Shown here in pieces: positions 1-7,500 of a stretch of DNA of 64,000 bases (its first letter is position 1; each line of letters starts with the position of its first letter). The DNA lies in contig NZ_RFLV01000001.1 of NCBI RefSeq assembly GCF_004920405.1, positions 1,488,001 through 1,552,000 of the forward strand, written 5' to 3'. Source of the DNA: Pseudomonas leptonychotis (lineage in GTDB: Bacteria; Pseudomonadota; Gammaproteobacteria; Pseudomonadales; Pseudomonadaceae). The position numbers and the translations under genes were made by a program. Below the pieces are notes generated by a model, which was not told the DNA's origin, ran no database searches, and saw only the letters and a program-made list of their open reading frames with translations.

Positions 1-1
1 A

Positions 2-595
2 CTGCTGGGCATTGAAAGCGGCGATGCGGGTGTGCACCTAGAGTTCGCTTACAACACCGCGACCCAGCCACTGCCTCACTGGCCGCACGCCGCCGAACTG
101 CGCCTGTCCATTCGCCTGGACGGGCGCCTGCACATCGCCCTGCACAGCCATAACCTAGGCGCTTCACCACTGCCGATCAGCCAGGCGCTGCACAGCTATT
201 TTGCCGTCAGCGATATTCACCAGGTTAGCGTCGAAGGCCTGCACGGCTGCCGCTATATCGAAACCTTGGAAGACTGGCAGCAACGCCAGCAAGACGGTCT
301 GCTGCAGTTCAGCGGCGAGACCGACCGCATCTACCTCGACACCCCGGCGCAACTAAGCATCCTCGACCCTGCCTGGCAGCGGCGCATCCGGCTACACAGC
401 AGCGGCTCGAACTCGGCCGTGTTGTGGAACCCCTGGACCGACAAAGCCCAGCGCCTCTCACAGTTCGCAGCGGATGCCTGGCCCGGCATGCTGTGTATCG
501 AACACGCCAACGTGCTCGACGACATCCGCACACTGGCGGCGGGCGAGCACCATCAGCTCGCATTGAGCCTCTGGTCTGAACCCTTGAGCAATTAA
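2..595 (+). CDS. D-hexose-6-phosphate mutarotase (YeaD-like), 5' truncated by window edge
   Basis: The reading frame is open from the first bases of the window to the TAA at 593-595, so only the C-terminal part (about 197 residues) is visible. The text resembles the aldose-1-epimerase superfamily, in particular the hexose-6-phosphate mutarotases: LHSYFAVSDI, a VEGLHGCRYI-type segment, TDRIYLDTPA, and the stretch AVLWNPWTDKA followed by MLCIEHANV. The family interconverts the anomers of glucose-6-phosphate-like sugars in the cytoplasm. The GTG at 32 is an internal codon, not the start. The gene reads toward the T6SS cluster but a 468-bp gap separates them, so it is probably not part of the operon. 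Confidence 0.85.
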   Translation: MLGIESGDAGVHLEFAYNTATQPLPHWPHAAELRLSIRLDGRLHIALHSHNLGASPLPISQALHSYFAVSDIHQVSVEGLHGCRYIETLEDWQQRQQDGLLQFSGETDRIYLDTPAQLSILDPAWQRRIRLHSSGSNSAVLWNPWTDKAQRLSQFAADAWPGMLCIEHANVLDDIRTLAAGEHHQLALSLWSEPLSN

Positions 596-1063
596 CCGAC
601 AGACGGCTTGTCGCCCCACCTCGCCGAGCCGCCTCACGCTCGGCTGCACGCCCCACGCCACATTCCAACCCAGAAAACCCTGCACTGCATCACACTAAGT
701 TATCGCAAAGGCATAACTTCTGTGACGCGCCACTACTTTGCCAGTAAGCCATTACTTACATATAGATAGCTATATCCCTACATAACTTTTCTAACTCGCC
801 TTATTGTGATGCGCCCCGCATATTTTTTAGGAACTATGGTTCCACTAATTAATCACTCAATATCGCCCACTGATACATATTTCACACTTTTTACGGTTGT
901 CCGACAGTCGCCATAGGTCTAGGATGCCCACCTCACAAGGACATGCGCAACTTGTTGCACATATAAGTGCGCAACAAGTTGCGCACCGCCAGCGTAAGCA
1001 GGCGATATTAAAGACGTCGTAATGGCTTCTTAAAAGTTACGCGCATCAATAATCGAGTCATGG
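596..1063 (+). promoter_or_regulatory. Intergenic leader of the T6SS cluster
   Basis: This 468-bp stretch has no convincing gene. It is clearly more AT-rich than the flanking genes from about 690 to 910. It contains several short dyads: AAGTTAT at 697-703 against ATAACTT at 713-719, and a symmetric ATATAG/CTATAT block near 760-775. A large inverted repeat lies at 944-986 (separate entry). I looked for a -24/-12 sigma-54 promoter (GG-N10-GC) and found none that fits; the closest, starting TGGC near 1023, has GT instead of GC at -12. The region most likely holds the promoter for tssA and the genes behind it. Confidence 0.6.
944..986 (+). promoter_or_regulatory. Large inverted repeat upstream of tssA, candidate operator
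   Basis: The arms are TGCGCAACTTGTTGCAC (944-960) and GCGCAACAAGTTGCGCAC (969-986). Each arm is itself nearly self-complementary around GCAAC-TTG/AAG-TTGC, so the site offers two adjacent dyads, as expected for two dimers of a regulator. It ends 78 bp before the tssA start. I do not recognise the motif. It could serve the sigma-54 activator encoded at 13023 or another regulator. Similar paired copies were not seen elsewhere in the window. Confidence 0.55.
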
Positions 1064-2626
1064 ATGACCTATTCAAACAAGCTCACTGCTCATTATTTAG
1101 AGCTGGCCAAAAACCCTATTAACGAGGGTAACTTTGCCGGCACTGATGTCCGTTACTCAACGGAATATGAAGTCCTTGAGAATGAACTGGGCAAAGCCAC
1201 GGCGCTGCATGAAACGGCCGCCATTGATTGGCAAAAAGTCCGCGAAAACAGCGAGATACTGCTCAGCGCCCATTCCAAGGATTTACGCGTCGCCGCCTGG
1301 CTGATCTGGGGGCTTTATCAGCGCGAATCCTTCCCCGGCCTGCAGGCCGGTTTCAGCCTGCTGCACTACCTGTGCCTCAATCACTGGGCCGAGCTACACC
1401 CGCGTAAGGCACGCACCCGTGCCGCCGCCATCAGTTGGCTGATCCCTCGTTTGGAACAGGCGCTGGCTGAACACGTCCCGATTGGCGAGCAACTGGCTCT
1501 GTTCCGCAGCCTGGCCGAACAATTACGTGCCCTGGAAACCTGTTTAGCCGAGCACCTGGGTGAAGATGCGCCGCTGCTGTTGCCGCTGTGCCGGCGCCTG
1601 GATGAGCTGGTAAAACGTGCCAGCCAGGGTCAGCCCGAACCCGGCTCTGTGGGCGCCGCGATTGCCCAGGTCAAGCAGGCCGCCAGCCAGATGCTGACCC
1701 CTGGCGCACCGGTGGAAAGTGAAAAGGAGGCGCACAAGAGCCTGCGCAGCCTGCAAGACCAGGCCCGCCCGTTGTGTGCCTATTGGCTGAAACAGAAGGC
1801 CAGCGACCTGCGCGCCCTGCGCTTGGCCCGCACCCTGCTGTGGCTGCCCATCGACAGCCTGCCAGAGCGTAATGCCGAGCAGATCACTGCGCTGCGCGGC
1901 TTGCCAGCGGACAAACTGGCCAGCTACCAGGAGCGCTTCCAGAACGGTCAGTACGCTGACCTGCTGGTCGACCTGGAAGCCAGCATCGCTCGCGCGCCCT
2001 TCTGGCTCGACGGCCAACACCTGGTCTGGCAATGCCTGCATGAGCTGGATGCCGAACAGGCCATGCGTGAAGTAGAAATCCAACTTGCGCTGTTTATGCA
2101 GCGCATGAGTGGCCTGGAAGAACTGCGTTTCCACGACGGCAGCGCCTTTGCCGACGGGCAGACTCGCGCCTGGATCAGCTCCCACGTACTGCCCCATGTG
2201 CATGCGCCGGTCAGCGAAAGCACTCCCGCCGCCAACGACAGTGGCAGCCAGCCGGCTTGGGACCTTGCCCTACAGGAAACCCTACCCAAGTTGCGCAAGG
2301 ACGGCCTCAAATCCGCCGTACAGCAACTCAAACTCGGCCTGGCCGCAGCACGGGGTGGCCGCGAGCGTTTTTTCTGGCAACTGACCTTGGCGCGCCTGTG
2401 TTTCAGCGCCAAGAAATACGATCTCGCCAAAACCCAACTCGAATCACTCGACCAGACGCTACAGGCCACCGGCCTGGGCGACTGGGAACCCGATCTCGCC
2501 CTGGACGTACTGCGCATGCTGCACAGCTGCTGTGAGCTGCTGCCGCAAAACCACGCGGTGCGTGAAAGCAAGGAAGAGATCTACCGCAGGTTGTGCCACC
2601 TCGATCTTGAAGTGGTACTGGACTAG
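1064..2626 (+). CDS. tssA: T6SS protein TssA (ImpA N-terminal / VasJ family)
   Basis: The 520-residue cytoplasmic protein starts with the ImpA_N-type region (roughly residues 15-130, with AAWLIWGLYQRESFPGLQAG and LHYLCLNHW). It ends in a helical VasJ-like domain containing a REVEIQLALF segment and repeat-like helices near KYDLAKTQLESLDQ. TssA proteins contact the baseplate and the distal end of the growing sheath and help to prime sheath/tube assembly. It is the first gene of a core in H2-T6SS order, and tssB follows after 33 bp. The start at 1064 has only a weak GAG upstream. An out-of-frame ATG at 1060 precedes it and could affect initiation. Confidence 0.9.
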   Translation: MTYSNKLTAHYLELAKNPINEGNFAGTDVRYSTEYEVLENELGKATALHETAAIDWQKVRENSEILLSAHSKDLRVAAWLIWGLYQRESFPGLQAGFSLLHYLCLNHWAELHPRKARTRAAAISWLIPRLEQALAEHVPIGEQLALFRSLAEQLRALETCLAEHLGEDAPLLLPLCRRLDELVKRASQGQPEPGSVGAAIAQVKQAASQMLTPGAPVESEKEAHKSLRSLQDQARPLCAYWLKQKASDLRALRLARTLLWLPIDSLPERNAEQITALRGLPADKLASYQERFQNGQYADLLVDLEASIARAPFWLDGQHLVWQCLHELDAEQAMREVEIQLALFMQRMSGLEELRFHDGSAFADGQTRAWISSHVLPHVHAPVSESTPAANDSGSQPAWDLALQETLPKLRKDGLKSAVQQLKLGLAAARGGRERFFWQLTLARLCFSAKKYDLAKTQLESLDQTLQATGLGDWEPDLALDVLRMLHSCCELLPQNHAVRESKEEIYRRLCHLDLEVVLD

Positions 2627-2659
2627 GCCCTCGGGCCATAACCGTAACGGAGAAAGACC

Positions 2660-3166
2660 ATGGCCAAAGAAGGCTCGGTAGCCCCCAAGGAACGCATCAA
2701 CGTCACTTTCAAGCCTGCCACCGGCGGTGCTCAGGAAGAGATCGAACTGCCGCTGAAACTGATGGTTCTGGGTGATTTCACCCAACGCGCCGACGATCGC
2801 AAGATCGAAGATCGCAAGCCGATCAGCATCGATAAAAACAGCTTCGATGAAGTGCTGGCCAAGCAGGAGCTCAACCTGACATTCGGCGTGCCGAATCGTC
2901 TGCAGGATGACGCCGAAGGCGACGACCTGGCTGTGCAACTGCGCATCAACTCGATGAAGGACTTCAACCCGGCCAACCTGGTCGAGCAAGTCCCAGAGCT
3001 GAAAAAGCTGATGGAACTGCGCGACGCCCTGGTAGCCCTGAAAGGCCCACTGGGCAACGCTCCAGCCTTCCGCAAGGCGATCGAAAGCGTGCTGGCTGAC
3101 GACGACTCGCGTGAGCGCGTACTCGGCGAACTCGGCCTGGCTGCCCAAGGCAAGCTGGACTCCTGA
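2660..3166 (+). CDS. tssB: T6SS contractile sheath small subunit TssB (VipA)
   Basis: The 168-residue protein has the family's opening (MAKEGSVAPKERINVTF), the central LPLKLMVLGDFTQR and the INSMKDFNPANLVEQVP block. These define VipA/TssB. It pairs with TssC to build the contractile sheath around the Hcp tube in the cytoplasm. Its length is normal for the family. A clear AACGGAG ribosome site lies about 10 bases before the ATG. tssC follows after 24 bp, so the two subunits are made from one message. Confidence 0.97.
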   Translation: MAKEGSVAPKERINVTFKPATGGAQEEIELPLKLMVLGDFTQRADDRKIEDRKPISIDKNSFDEVLAKQELNLTFGVPNRLQDDAEGDDLAVQLRINSMKDFNPANLVEQVPELKKLMELRDALVALKGPLGNAPAFRKAIESVLADDDSRERVLGELGLAAQGKLDS

Positions 3167-3190
3167 TTCAATTAACAAGGAAGCTAATTC

Positions 3191-4666
3191 ATGAGCACTA
3201 GTGCAGCAGTAGAAAGCGGTCGCAGCGCCGCCGACCTCGGCATCCTCGACCGCATCATTGCCGAGACCAAACTGACTCCAGACGACGAAGCCTATGACAT
3301 CGCCAAGCGTGGCGTGTCGGCCTTTATCGAAGAGTTGCTGAAGCCGCAGAACGAAAATGAGCCCGTTAAAAAGGCCATGGTCGACCGCATGATCGCGGAG
3401 ATCGACGCCAAGCTCAGCCGGCAGATGGACGAAATCCTCCACAACGCCGAGTTTCAGGCCCTGGAGTCCTCCTGGCGCGGTCTGAAGTTGTTGGTGGATC
3501 GCACCAATTTCCGCGAAAACATCAAGCTGGAGATCATCAACGCCTCCAAGCAAGATCTGCTCGATGACTTCGAAGACAGCCCGGAAATCATGCAGTCCGG
3601 CCTGTACAAGCACATCTACACCGCTGAGTACGGCCAGTTCGGTGGCCAGCCGGTCGCTGCTCTGATCGCCAACTACTTCTTCGACCCGAGCGCGCCGGAC
3701 GTCAAGACCCTGCAATACGTTGCCAGTGTCGCCAGCATGTCCCACGCGCCGTTTATCGCCGCTGCCGGTCCGAAGTTCTTCGGCCTGGAAAGCTACACCG
3801 GCCTGCCGGACCTGAAAGACCTGAAGGATCACTTCGAAGGCCCGCAGTTCGCCAAATGGCAGAGCTTCCGCGAGCAAGAAGATGCCCGCTATGTTGGCCT
3901 GACCGTACCGCGCTTCCTGCTGCGCAACCCGTACGACCCGGAAGACAACCCGGTGAAGACCTTCGTCTACAAAGAGAACGTCGCCAACAGCCACGAGCAT
4001 TACCTGTGGGGCAACACCGCCTACACCTTCGCCTCCAAACTGACCGACAGCTTCGCCAAGTTCCGCTGGTGCCCGAACATCATCGGCCCACAGAGCGGCG
4101 GCGCAGTAGAAGACCTGCCGCTGCACCACTTCGAAAGCATGGGCGAGATCGAAACCAAGATCCCGACCGAAGTACTGGTCTCCGACCGTCGTGAATACGA
4201 ACTGGCCGAAGAAGGCTTTATCGCCCTGACCATGCGCAAAGGCAGCGACAACGCCGCGTTCTTCTCCGCCAACTCGACGCAGAAGCCGAAGTTCTTCGGC
4301 ATCAGTGAAGAAGGCAAAACCGCTGAGCTGAACTACAAACTCGGCACCCAACTGCCGTACATGTTCATCATCAACCGCCTGGCCCACTACCTGAAAGTGC
4401 TGCAGCGCGAGCAGATCGGCGCGTGGAAAGAGCGCACTGACCTCGAACTGGAACTCAACAAGTGGATCCGTCAGTTTGTTGCTGACCAGGAAAACCCAAG
4501 CTCCGAAGTCCGTAGCCGTCGTCCGCTGCGCGCCGCGCAAGTGATCGTCAGTGATGTTGATGGTGAGCCAGGCTGGTACCGCGTCAGCCTCAACGTGCGT
4601 CCGCACTTCAAGTACATGGGTGCCGATTTCACCCTGTCCTTGGTTGGCAAGCTGGACAAGGAGTAA
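3191..4666 (+). CDS. tssC: T6SS contractile sheath large subunit TssC (VipB)
   Basis: The 491-residue protein is a full-length VipB/TssC. Recognisable blocks are FQALESSWRGLKLLVDRT near residue 95, the DPSAPDVKTLQYVASVASM region, PYDPEDNPVKTF, and the C-terminal FKYMGADFTLSLVGKLDKE that fits the sheath core. It assembles with TssB into the helical contractile sheath, and ClpV (10433) recycles it. AAGGAAG lies before the ATG. The next gene, tssE, begins only 6 bp after its stop. Confidence 0.97.
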   Translation: MSTSAAVESGRSAADLGILDRIIAETKLTPDDEAYDIAKRGVSAFIEELLKPQNENEPVKKAMVDRMIAEIDAKLSRQMDEILHNAEFQALESSWRGLKLLVDRTNFRENIKLEIINASKQDLLDDFEDSPEIMQSGLYKHIYTAEYGQFGGQPVAALIANYFFDPSAPDVKTLQYVASVASMSHAPFIAAAGPKFFGLESYTGLPDLKDLKDHFEGPQFAKWQSFREQEDARYVGLTVPRFLLRNPYDPEDNPVKTFVYKENVANSHEHYLWGNTAYTFASKLTDSFAKFRWCPNIIGPQSGGAVEDLPLHHFESMGEIETKIPTEVLVSDRREYELAEEGFIALTMRKGSDNAAFFSANSTQKPKFFGISEEGKTAELNYKLGTQLPYMFIINRLAHYLKVLQREQIGAWKERTDLELELNKWIRQFVADQENPSSEVRSRRPLRAAQVIVSDVDGEPGWYRVSLNVRPHFKYMGADFTLSLVGKLDKE

Positions 4667-4672
4667 CACCCA

Positions 4673-5077
4673 GTGAGCTACGGAAGCCTATTCGAGCGCC
4701 TCGGCGGTGAAGCCAGCCAGCGCGCTGGCTGGAGCCGCGAGGTCGCCGCAATGGCCTCCGTGGCGACTCATCTGGCGAAAATGCTCAGCACCCGAGCCGG
4801 TAGTGTGCAAACGCTGCCGGACTACGGGTTGCCCGATCTCAACGATATGCGCCTGTCGCTGCACGATTCGCTGCAGCAAGCGCGTATCGCTATCGAACGC
4901 TTTATCGAAGCGTACGAACCGCGTTTAAGCGATGTGCGGGTGATTTCCCTACCCCGCGACAACAACCCACTGAGCCTGGCGTTTGCCATCGAAGGCCAGC
5001 TGGAAGTAGATGGCTTTAAACGCCAAGTCAGTTTCTCCGCGCGCCTGGACGGCAGCGGACAGGTCAAGGTCAACTAA
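4673..5077 (+). CDS. tssE: T6SS baseplate protein TssE (gp25-like)
   Basis: The 134-residue protein is of gp25/lysozyme-like baseplate type. It contains the family block LPDYGLPDLNDM followed by SLHDSLQQARIAIERFIEAYEPR and ends in the beta-rich LEVDGFKRQVSFSARLDGSGQ. TssE is a wedge component of the cytoplasmic baseplate that initiates sheath polymerisation. The start is GTG at 4673, 6 bp after the tssC stop, with AAGGAG inside the tssC 3' end serving as ribosome site. In the P. aeruginosa H2 cluster tssF follows directly. Here a PAAR/effector module of about 2.4 kb separates them. Confidence 0.95.
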   Translation: MSYGSLFERLGGEASQRAGWSREVAAMASVATHLAKMLSTRAGSVQTLPDYGLPDLNDMRLSLHDSLQQARIAIERFIEAYEPRLSDVRVISLPRDNNPLSLAFAIEGQLEVDGFKRQVSFSARLDGSGQVKVN

Positions 5078-5086
5078 GGAGAGCCC

Positions 5087-5611
5087 ATGTCCGGTAAACC
5101 CGCAGCCCGCGTCAGCGACCCCACTGTCTGTCCGCTTCCTGGCCACAGCAAGAATCCAATCACCGTTGGCTCACCCAACGTGCTGTTCGACAACCTGTCC
5201 GCCGCACGCCAAGACGACCCAACTGCCTGCGGCAGCTCCTTGGCCAGCAACGTGATCAGCAATGTACTGATCAACGGTAAGCCAGCTACCACGGTGGGCA
5301 CTGTGGGAAATCACGGCAATCCGGTTGTGGCTGGTTCTGGAACAGTAATTATTGGGAATAGTGGGGGTGGGGCGCCGTTTGTCCCTCCGACTCCTATGGA
5401 TATCAAAGGGGTGTTCGATGAGTTCTTCGTTCTGCTCGACCAAGACTCCGGTGCACCGCTGAGCGGAATGTCCTATGTGCTCCGCAGCGCAACCGGCAAA
5501 GAGATCCATGGTGTCACTGGAGTGGACGGGAAAACCGACAAACTCCGCTCTTCGAGTGCAGAAACCATTGAGCTGGTTATCGCCGAACAATCCGAAGTAG
5601 TGATTGCCTGA
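5087..5611 (+). CDS. PAAR spike-tip protein with C-terminal transthyretin-like domain
   Basis: The 174-residue protein begins with a PAAR domain (residues 1-91) bearing the usual beta-hairpin glycine pattern and candidate zinc ligands Cys15, His20, Cys48 and His76. A proline-rich linker (GGAPFVPPTP) leads to a beta-sandwich segment (about 107-170; VLLDQDSGAPLSGMSYVLRS then GVTGVDGKTD) of the transthyretin-like kind found on T6SS spike proteins. PAAR caps the VgrG trimer. The TTR-like extension commonly docks a separate effector, and the candidate effector starts 18 bp downstream. It lies 9 bp after tssE with AAGGAGAG as ribosome site. The binding role of the tail is inference. Confidence 0.9.
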   Translation: MSGKPAARVSDPTVCPLPGHSKNPITVGSPNVLFDNLSAARQDDPTACGSSLASNVISNVLINGKPATTVGTVGNHGNPVVAGSGTVIIGNSGGGAPFVPPTPMDIKGVFDEFFVLLDQDSGAPLSGMSYVLRSATGKEIHGVTGVDGKTDKLRSSSAETIELVIAEQSEVVIA

Positions 5612-5629
5612 CTACGTGGAGATCTGCAC

Positions 5630-6562
5630 ATGTCCGATATCGTTCTGAAATCCACGCTCACACCGAGCTCGCAAAACCCACAAGGAACGGCCTCGCAGGT
5701 TCGCTTGTTCAAGATCACAGATATTCCAGCGGCCATGGACAAGATGGGCTGGCAGGTTTCCGCGAAGCTAATGCGGCATTGGTTCCAAGGAAATCCCTGG
5801 GGCACCCCCAGCGGCGGTATGGCCGAATTAGTGAAGAGCCATAAACAAATGCCCCCTGCTCAATATATGGAGGAGACCATAGTCACATACCAATGGTTGA
5901 TGGCCTTTCCCAGGGTGGTGAGGGTTCGTAACGAGCTAAGAGCTGCCTGGAACAATGCCAAAGCAACCGAGCTTATCCGCCGTAATATCCTCAGGGAGTT
6001 TGGTCAGCACTCTGGCGGCTGCTTCCCACTGTCTTTCAATGGCCAGGGTAGCAAAGCCGAGGCTTTCGGTTACGCCAATAGCCGTGCGGTCACTTTCGAC
6101 ACTCTAGGCGATGAGCTCAATGATTTGCGCGGCGCACTGGCCAACTTCAATTTACGAGTGACGGTTGAAGGTACCGTCAACGCATTTCCGGACAAGGTGA
6201 CCTTCATCGCTGACCGCATAGGGTTCTATGTCGAAGATGCATATGACTTTAACGACGAGAGCCTACTCAGCCAGCCACTCGGATATTGGAACTTCGACGG
6301 TATCGCGGATGGCCTGACAGACAGCCTCAGTAACAACGCCAATATCGACTACGAAAAAGCAAAGGTGGTTGCTACAGCTCCGTTCACTGGCGATGACGTT
6401 GAACAGCGTTTCAAGGACTTAGAAAGCAAGCGCTATTTCTTGATATCCAACAGCCATTTCGTGAAGTACCGCTCGATGCATAAGAAAGGTGGTGACTTCG
6501 TCGTCTATTCCGATATCGGCTACGAGACTATTACTCCGGTCACCTTCGAGTTTAAAAAATGA
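5630..6562 (+). CDS. Candidate T6SS effector, PAAR-linked (resembles DUF6402)
   Basis: This 310-residue soluble protein has no signal peptide. Its pattern KITDIPAAMDKMGWQVSAKL followed by a histidine/tryptophan-rich RHWFQGNPWGTP matches what I remember of the DUF6402 family found beside PAAR genes; I could not check this. A hydrophobic helical middle (TYQWLMAFPRVVRVRNEL) is followed by a beta-rich second half (NLRVTVEGTVNAF, FIADRIGFYVEDAYDF) ending in YETITPVTFEFKK. Position directly after a PAAR-TTR gene and before an overlapping small membrane protein fits a cargo effector with its immunity gene. No catalytic motif is evident, so the activity is unknown. Its GC is lower than that of the tss genes around it. 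Confidence 0.65.
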   Translation: MSDIVLKSTLTPSSQNPQGTASQVRLFKITDIPAAMDKMGWQVSAKLMRHWFQGNPWGTPSGGMAELVKSHKQMPPAQYMEETIVTYQWLMAFPRVVRVRNELRAAWNNAKATELIRRNILREFGQHSGGCFPLSFNGQGSKAEAFGYANSRAVTFDTLGDELNDLRGALANFNLRVTVEGTVNAFPDKVTFIADRIGFYVEDAYDFNDESLLSQPLGYWNFDGIADGLTDSLSNNANIDYEKAKVVATAPFTGDDVEQRFKDLESKRYFLISNSHFVKYRSMHKKGGDFVVYSDIGYETITPVTFEFKK

Positions 6563-6969
6563 ATACCCGAAAGGCCTCTATGACCCTGCTGCTGCCAATA
6601 TCACTCTTGCTCCTGCTTTTCGGAGCGATTCACATCGCCACCACTCAGAAAGCGCAGTACTCATACCCCAGCCCCTCGGGAAGATACATTTTCCAGAACG
6701 TGCTATTGGCACCTTGGCTCGGAGCTTGGTGCGATCTTGCCTACATCCGCGTCATCGACACCCAGGCACCAGACTCCACCTTCCGTACGCCGCTTTACGA
6801 CAAGAACTACACGGACATGCGCTCGCACGAAGATGACAGAACCGTAGGCATTATTTGGTTCGACTTCGACAAACAGCAGCAGTCCTTCAAAATTGGCGTG
6901 CCGGACTGGCAAGACAGCTGGATGAACCTGTTCATCAGCAATACCCCTTACCATGTTATCGAGAACTGA
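6559..6969 (+). CDS. Small membrane-anchored protein, candidate immunity protein
   Basis: The 136-residue protein starts at an ATG that overlaps the stop of the candidate effector (ATGA), which argues for coupled translation. Residues 8-27 form one hydrophobic segment (MTLLLPISLLLLLFGAIHIA). The rest is a soluble domain with many aromatic and acidic residues (VGIIWFDFDKQQQSFKIGVP), presumably facing the periplasm. I do not recognise the family. Effector-immunity pairs usually sit in this order with such overlaps, and an N-terminal anchor suits protection against a periplasm- or membrane-acting toxin. The function is inferred from position only. Confidence 0.55.
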   Translation: MNTRKASMTLLLPISLLLLLFGAIHIATTQKAQYSYPSPSGRYIFQNVLLAPWLGAWCDLAYIRVIDTQAPDSTFRTPLYDKNYTDMRSHEDDRTVGIIWFDFDKQQQSFKIGVPDWQDSWMNLFISNTPYHVIEN

Positions 6970-6999
6970 CGCGATGTACTTCTACCAACACATCCGCAG

Positions 7000-7080
7000 A
7001 GAGATATCCGGGGGCAAGAGATATCCGAGGACAGACCACAATTCCTCGGAAACCACGTCCACACAAATCGTGGTCTGTCC
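7000..7080. repeat. REP-like fold-back element with internal direct repeat
   Basis: Outer arms GGACAGACCACAATT (7029-7043) and AATCGTGGTCTGTCC (7066-7080) are inverted repeats with one mismatch in 15. Nested inside, CCGAGG (7025-7030) pairs with CCTCGG (7044-7049). Just upstream an 11-bp direct repeat, AGAGATATCCG, occurs at 7000-7010 and 7017-7027. The compact hairpin looks like a REP/MITE-type insertion. It sits at the 5' end of the following lipoprotein gene, so its transcript fold could affect translation there. Confidence 0.6.
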
Positions 7081-7081
7081 C

Positions 7082-7474
7082 TTGATTACGACTAAGCACC
7101 TCGCCCTGCTTTCCCTATTCGTGCTCGGAGGTTGCACAGCGCAACCGAAAACGGTGTTTATCGCCGACCTGGAAAATCGTTGCAGCTATCCGGTCGACAT
7201 CACCGCCTACGAGTACTCCAACGCCAAAGAGCCGTTCGTATTGAACAAACGCGTCGAGAGTGGCGAAGTGGCCGAGGTGCTGTCCTATATCTCCTTCGAC
7301 GACGAGTTGCAGAACAGTTTCCCGGACAGCTATCGCCTCAATATCGCCGCGAATGGCCGCTCCTACTCACTGGACAAGCCACGTTTCCTAGCCCTGCTCG
7401 AACGCTCGCACCACGAGCGCAGAGGCAACGCTATATACAACTGGAGAATCAGCGACACGACTCTGTGTCCATGA
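7082..7474 (+). CDS. Putative lipoprotein, second candidate immunity protein of the PAAR module
   Basis: With a TTG start at 7082 this is a 130-residue lipoprotein. The signal is ITTKHLALLSLFVLGGC with lipobox LGGC, followed by a mature domain with NRCSYPVDITAYEYSNA and a terminal NWRISDTTLCP. The frame stays open upstream to ATG 6974 and further to about 6953, but the extra residues read through the fold-back element at 7000-7080, which suggests the original 5' end was altered by an insertion. No good ribosome site precedes 7082, so the start is uncertain. I do not recognise the family. It lies between the candidate effector/immunity pair and tssF, which suggests a further protective role. 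Confidence 0.5.
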   Translation: MITTKHLALLSLFVLGGCTAQPKTVFIADLENRCSYPVDITAYEYSNAKEPFVLNKRVESGEVAEVLSYISFDDELQNSFPDSYRLNIAANGRSYSLDKPRFLALLERSHHERRGNAIYNWRISDTTLCP

Positions 7475-7500
7475 TCAACGCCCACGGATGAGCACCTTGA

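Noticed and set aside
1021..1045. TGGC-type match that might be a sigma-54 promoter before tssA
   Set aside because: The -12 part reads AAGT rather than TTGC, and the GG-N10-GC rule fails.
2459..4669. A 736-codon open frame on the minus strand opposite tssB and tssC
   Set aside because: It lies antisense to two certain genes, its composition is that of a high-GC shadow frame, and the translation shows no family features.
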